7,650 bases of DNA from JBOFEH01 sp051650265 (GTDB taxonomy: Bacteria > Bacillota > Clostridia > Lachnospirales > Cellulosilyticaceae): assembly GCA_051650265.1 (NCBI GenBank), contig JBOFIR010000210.1:1-7650 (forward strand), read 5' to 3'. Shown here one piece after another: positions 6,262 to 7,650 of this stretch. A program made the translations under genes and the position numbers. The notes beneath the pieces are model-generated. The model saw nothing but the letters and a program-made list of their open reading frames with translations. It was not told the DNA's origin and searched no databases. Every line of letters begins with the position of its first letter. The stretch's first letter is position 1.

Positions 6262-7101
6262 ATGAATGGTTGGAATGAAGGCATTACCAATGCGATTGCA
6301 TATATAGAAGCGCACTTGACTGAGGAGATTGATATGAATGCAGTGGCAGATCAAGCCTATGTGTCAAGTTTCTACTTTCAAAAAATATTCAGTGTGCTAT
6401 GTGGCTTTACAGTGGGTGAATATATCAGGAAGCGTCGGTTGACACTTGCGGCGCAGGAACTTTGTGCGACGAGTATCAAGGTGATTGATGTTGCATTAAA
6501 ATACGGTTATGATTCGCCAGATAGTTTTGCGAGAGCATTCACTAAGTTTCATGGAGTAAGTCCTTCCGTGGCAAGAGAAAAAGGGAGTAGGTTAAGCGCT
6601 TTTGCACCGCTGAAAATTAAATTGACACTGGAGGGTGGTACAATGTTAGAGTACAAGATTGTTGAAAAGGCACAGTTTACAGTAATGGGAAAATCACGTC
6701 GATTCAATACAGAGACAGCTTATAATGAAATCCCTAAGTTCTGGAAGGACCATATGGAAAGTGACGGGGGTAGCGTGGTGTGTGGCATGTATGGCATATG
6801 TATGGACGGCGATGGCAAGCACTTTGAGTATCTCATTGCTGATAACTATATTCCGGGAAATGAGCTGCCAGAGGGTTACGCAACAAAAGTCATTCCAGCA
6901 GGCACATGGGCTATTTTTCCTTGCCGTGGGGCATTACCAAAAGCATTGCAGGATGTCAACACAAAGATATGGAGTGAATGGCTACCGTCTTGTACGGCAT
7001 ATAAGCTAGCAGGAAACTACAATATTGAGATGTATACACCACTTGGTGAGAATCCAGAGGATGACTACAATGAGATTTGGATTCCGGTAGAAAAGATATA
7101 A
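6262..7101 (+). CDS. AraC-family regulator with GyrI-like effector-binding domain
   Basis: This 279-residue transcription regulator has its DNA-binding part first. Residues 8-105 contain two helix-turn-helix units: NAVADQAYVSSFYFQKIF (26-43) and VIDVALKYGYDSPDSFARAF (74-93), followed by GVSP, the classic AraC signature end. A linker leads to a GyrI-like (AraC effector-binding) domain at 128-279, starting MLEYKIVEKAQFTVMGKSR and ending NEIWIPVEKI, where E271 matches the conserved acidic residue in the ligand pocket. Such proteins sense small, often cationic or drug-like molecules. ATG 6262 is chosen because GGGAGGAG (6246-6253) lies eight bases before it; an in-frame ATG at 6184 would add 26 unlikely residues. 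It has no cupin and is unrelated in layout to the AraC gene at the left edge. Target unknown; the neighbouring membrane protein is a possibility. Confidence 0.9.
   Translation: MNGWNEGITNAIAYIEAHLTEEIDMNAVADQAYVSSFYFQKIFSVLCGFTVGEYIRKRRLTLAAQELCATSIKVIDVALKYGYDSPDSFARAFTKFHGVSPSVAREKGSRLSAFAPLKIKLTLEGGTMLEYKIVEKAQFTVMGKSRRFNTETAYNEIPKFWKDHMESDGGSVVCGMYGICMDGDGKHFEYLIADNYIPGNELPEGYATKVIPAGTWAIFPCRGALPKALQDVNTKIWSEWLPSCTAYKLAGNYNIEMYTPLGENPEDDYNEIWIPVEKI
6630..6645 (+). promoter_or_regulatory. Internal ribosome binding site and ATG at the GyrI domain boundary
   Basis: Inside the regulator GGAGGG (6630-6635) lies seven bases before ATG 6643, the first codon of the effector domain. Starting here would give a free GyrI-like protein of 152 residues in the same frame. 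The coding sequence (LEGGTM) accounts for part of the match, so use as a start is unproven. Confidence 0.35.
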
Positions 7102-7116
7102 GTAACGAATACAATG

Positions 7117-7160
7117 AAAAGCTGATCAATCTAGCAGTTGCTAGGGGGATCAGCTTTTTT
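7117..7160 (+). terminator. Rho-independent terminator of the AraC-GyrI gene
   Basis: AAAAGCTGATC (7117-7127) pairs with GATCAGCTTTT (7148-7158). After a 3-base internal loop on each side an inner stem CTAGC/GCTAG closes on AGTT. The right arm ends in TTTTTT. It starts 16 bases after the stop codon. Confidence 0.9.
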
Positions 7161-7162
7161 GT

Positions 7163-7191
7163 TTGAATACGTTTAAATTATAGGATAGACT
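7163..7191 (+). promoter_or_regulatory. Candidate promoter of the last gene
   Basis: TTGAAT (7163-7168) and TAGACT (7186-7191) are 17 bases apart, as at 5402-5430. The -10 is only a partial match to TATAAT. The gene start lies 55 bases downstream. Confidence 0.4.
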
Positions 7192-7246
7192 TATAGCAAA
7201 CTAAGAAGACTGAATCTATACAATGAACTAGAATGGAGAAAGCAGC

Positions 7247-7650
7247 ATGTGCTATTTATTGAAAATCAAACAAGATGAGAGAACTTATGATATAGGTGTT
7301 TTTAAGAGTGAAGAGACAATCAATCAATTTGTCGAAGGTATTCCTTTTGTAAAAAAAGAAATGATCCACGACTCCTATCCAGATTATTATATGAAGTTTG
7401 AAGATGTGCCCGATTATTATGAAGTAAATTATAATAATTATCTCTATGTGATTTCGAAGTTTTCCTTTATACCAAGCGAAGATGAGATCTATTTCACTTG
7501 GAGTAAGATCCATCTTTGGGATCAGCAAATAGCGAAGGAAAAAACTTTGATAGAGGGAGAAACCGTAGTGGATGCTTATGTTTTTGCCAACAACGAGGTT
7601 GAAGACTATATTACTAAAAGAGAGGCGTTGTATAGAGAAACAGAAAGCTA
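7247..7650 (+). CDS. Unrecognised tyrosine-rich small protein (open at right edge)
   Basis: From ATG 7247 I read 134 codons without a stop to the window end, which finishes on TA and so could be one base short of a stop. GGAG (7235-7238) lies eight bases before the ATG. The protein starts MCYLLKIKQDERTYDIGVF, has SEETINQFVEGIPF, then a segment unusually rich in tyrosine and acidic residues (YPDYYMKFEDVPDYYEVNY, about 44-62), and ends KREALYRETES. No signal peptide, membrane helix or catalytic motif is visible, so it is probably cytoplasmic. Small acidic proteins of this look in Firmicutes are often uncharacterised, some being immunity proteins, but nothing here proves that. The ATG, ribosome site and upstream terminator make a real gene likely. 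Confidence 0.7.
   Translation, partial: MCYLLKIKQDERTYDIGVFKSEETINQFVEGIPFVKKEMIHDSYPDYYMKFEDVPDYYEVNYNNYLYVISKFSFIPSEDEIYFTWSKIHLWDQQIAKEKTLIEGETVVDAYVFANNEVEDYITKREALYRETES

Larger units (their letters stand above)
7103..7191 (+). repeat. Intergenic terminator-promoter module, copy 2
   Basis: TAACGAATA (7103-7111) begins one base after the regulator's stop. Then come AAAAGCTGATC, AATCT, GATCAGCTTTTTT, TTTGAA and ATAGACT. The order and spacing of these pieces match 5346-5430, while the centre of the hairpin differs (CTAGC/GCTAG here, CTCAT/ATGAG there). Confidence 0.5.

Noticed and set aside
6725..7009. Plus-strand frame of 94 codons within the GyrI-like domain
   Set aside because: It is the wrong frame of a well-supported domain and has no ribosome site.
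7256..7528. Minus-strand frame of 90 codons at the right edge
   Set aside because: It lies opposite the plus-strand gene from 7247, which has a ribosome site and a frame open to the edge; the Ile/Phe-rich peptide looks like an antisense of AT-rich coding DNA.

Overview
The window reads as a piece of a low-to-moderate GC Firmicutes chromosome, most likely Clostridia. This rests on strong AGGAGG-type ribosome binding sites, a Gram-positive lipoprotein signal with an LTAC lipobox, a TTG start, AT-rich intergenic DNA and Clostridia-like AraC regulators. I cannot name the species. I see no rRNA, tRNA, CRISPR array or insertion sequence.

Layout. Positions 1-520 (minus strand) hold the N-terminal cupin half of an AraC-family regulator that runs off the left edge. 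A 339-base divergent control region follows (521-859), with a 7-bp inverted repeat over the regulator's own promoter, an 11-bp-spaced direct repeat, an extended -10 promoter pointing right, and a leader hairpin. From 860 to 5343 lies a four-gene plus-strand operon: a PHP-family metallo-phosphoesterase, a substrate-binding lipoprotein overlapping it by 4 bases, an ABC ATPase, and a fused double-domain permease. It closes with a long terminator at 5351-5402. The ATPase is split by one extra T in a run of seven (2726-2732), just before the Walker A motif. This is either a recent null mutation or a sequencing error.

The right part holds a three-helix membrane protein of unknown function (5500-6129), an AraC regulator with a GyrI-like effector domain (6262-7101), a second terminator, and a truncated unrecognised tyrosine-rich protein (7247 to the edge). 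The two intergenic stretches after 5343 and after 7101 are similar to each other: both carry TAACGAATA next to the stop codon, a GCTGAT/ATCAGC terminator, and TTGAAW-N17-TAGACT.

How the genes may work together. The transporter resembles those usually labelled Fe3+ or spermidine/putrescine importers. The binding protein lacks the tyrosine pair of ferric-binding proteins at the expected place, and the first operon gene is a phosphoesterase. The simplest reading is an importer for a phosphorylated organic compound (sugar phosphate, phosphodiester or phosphonate) with a cytoplasmic enzyme that hydrolyses it, controlled by the divergent AraC sensor. The substrate is inference, not seen.
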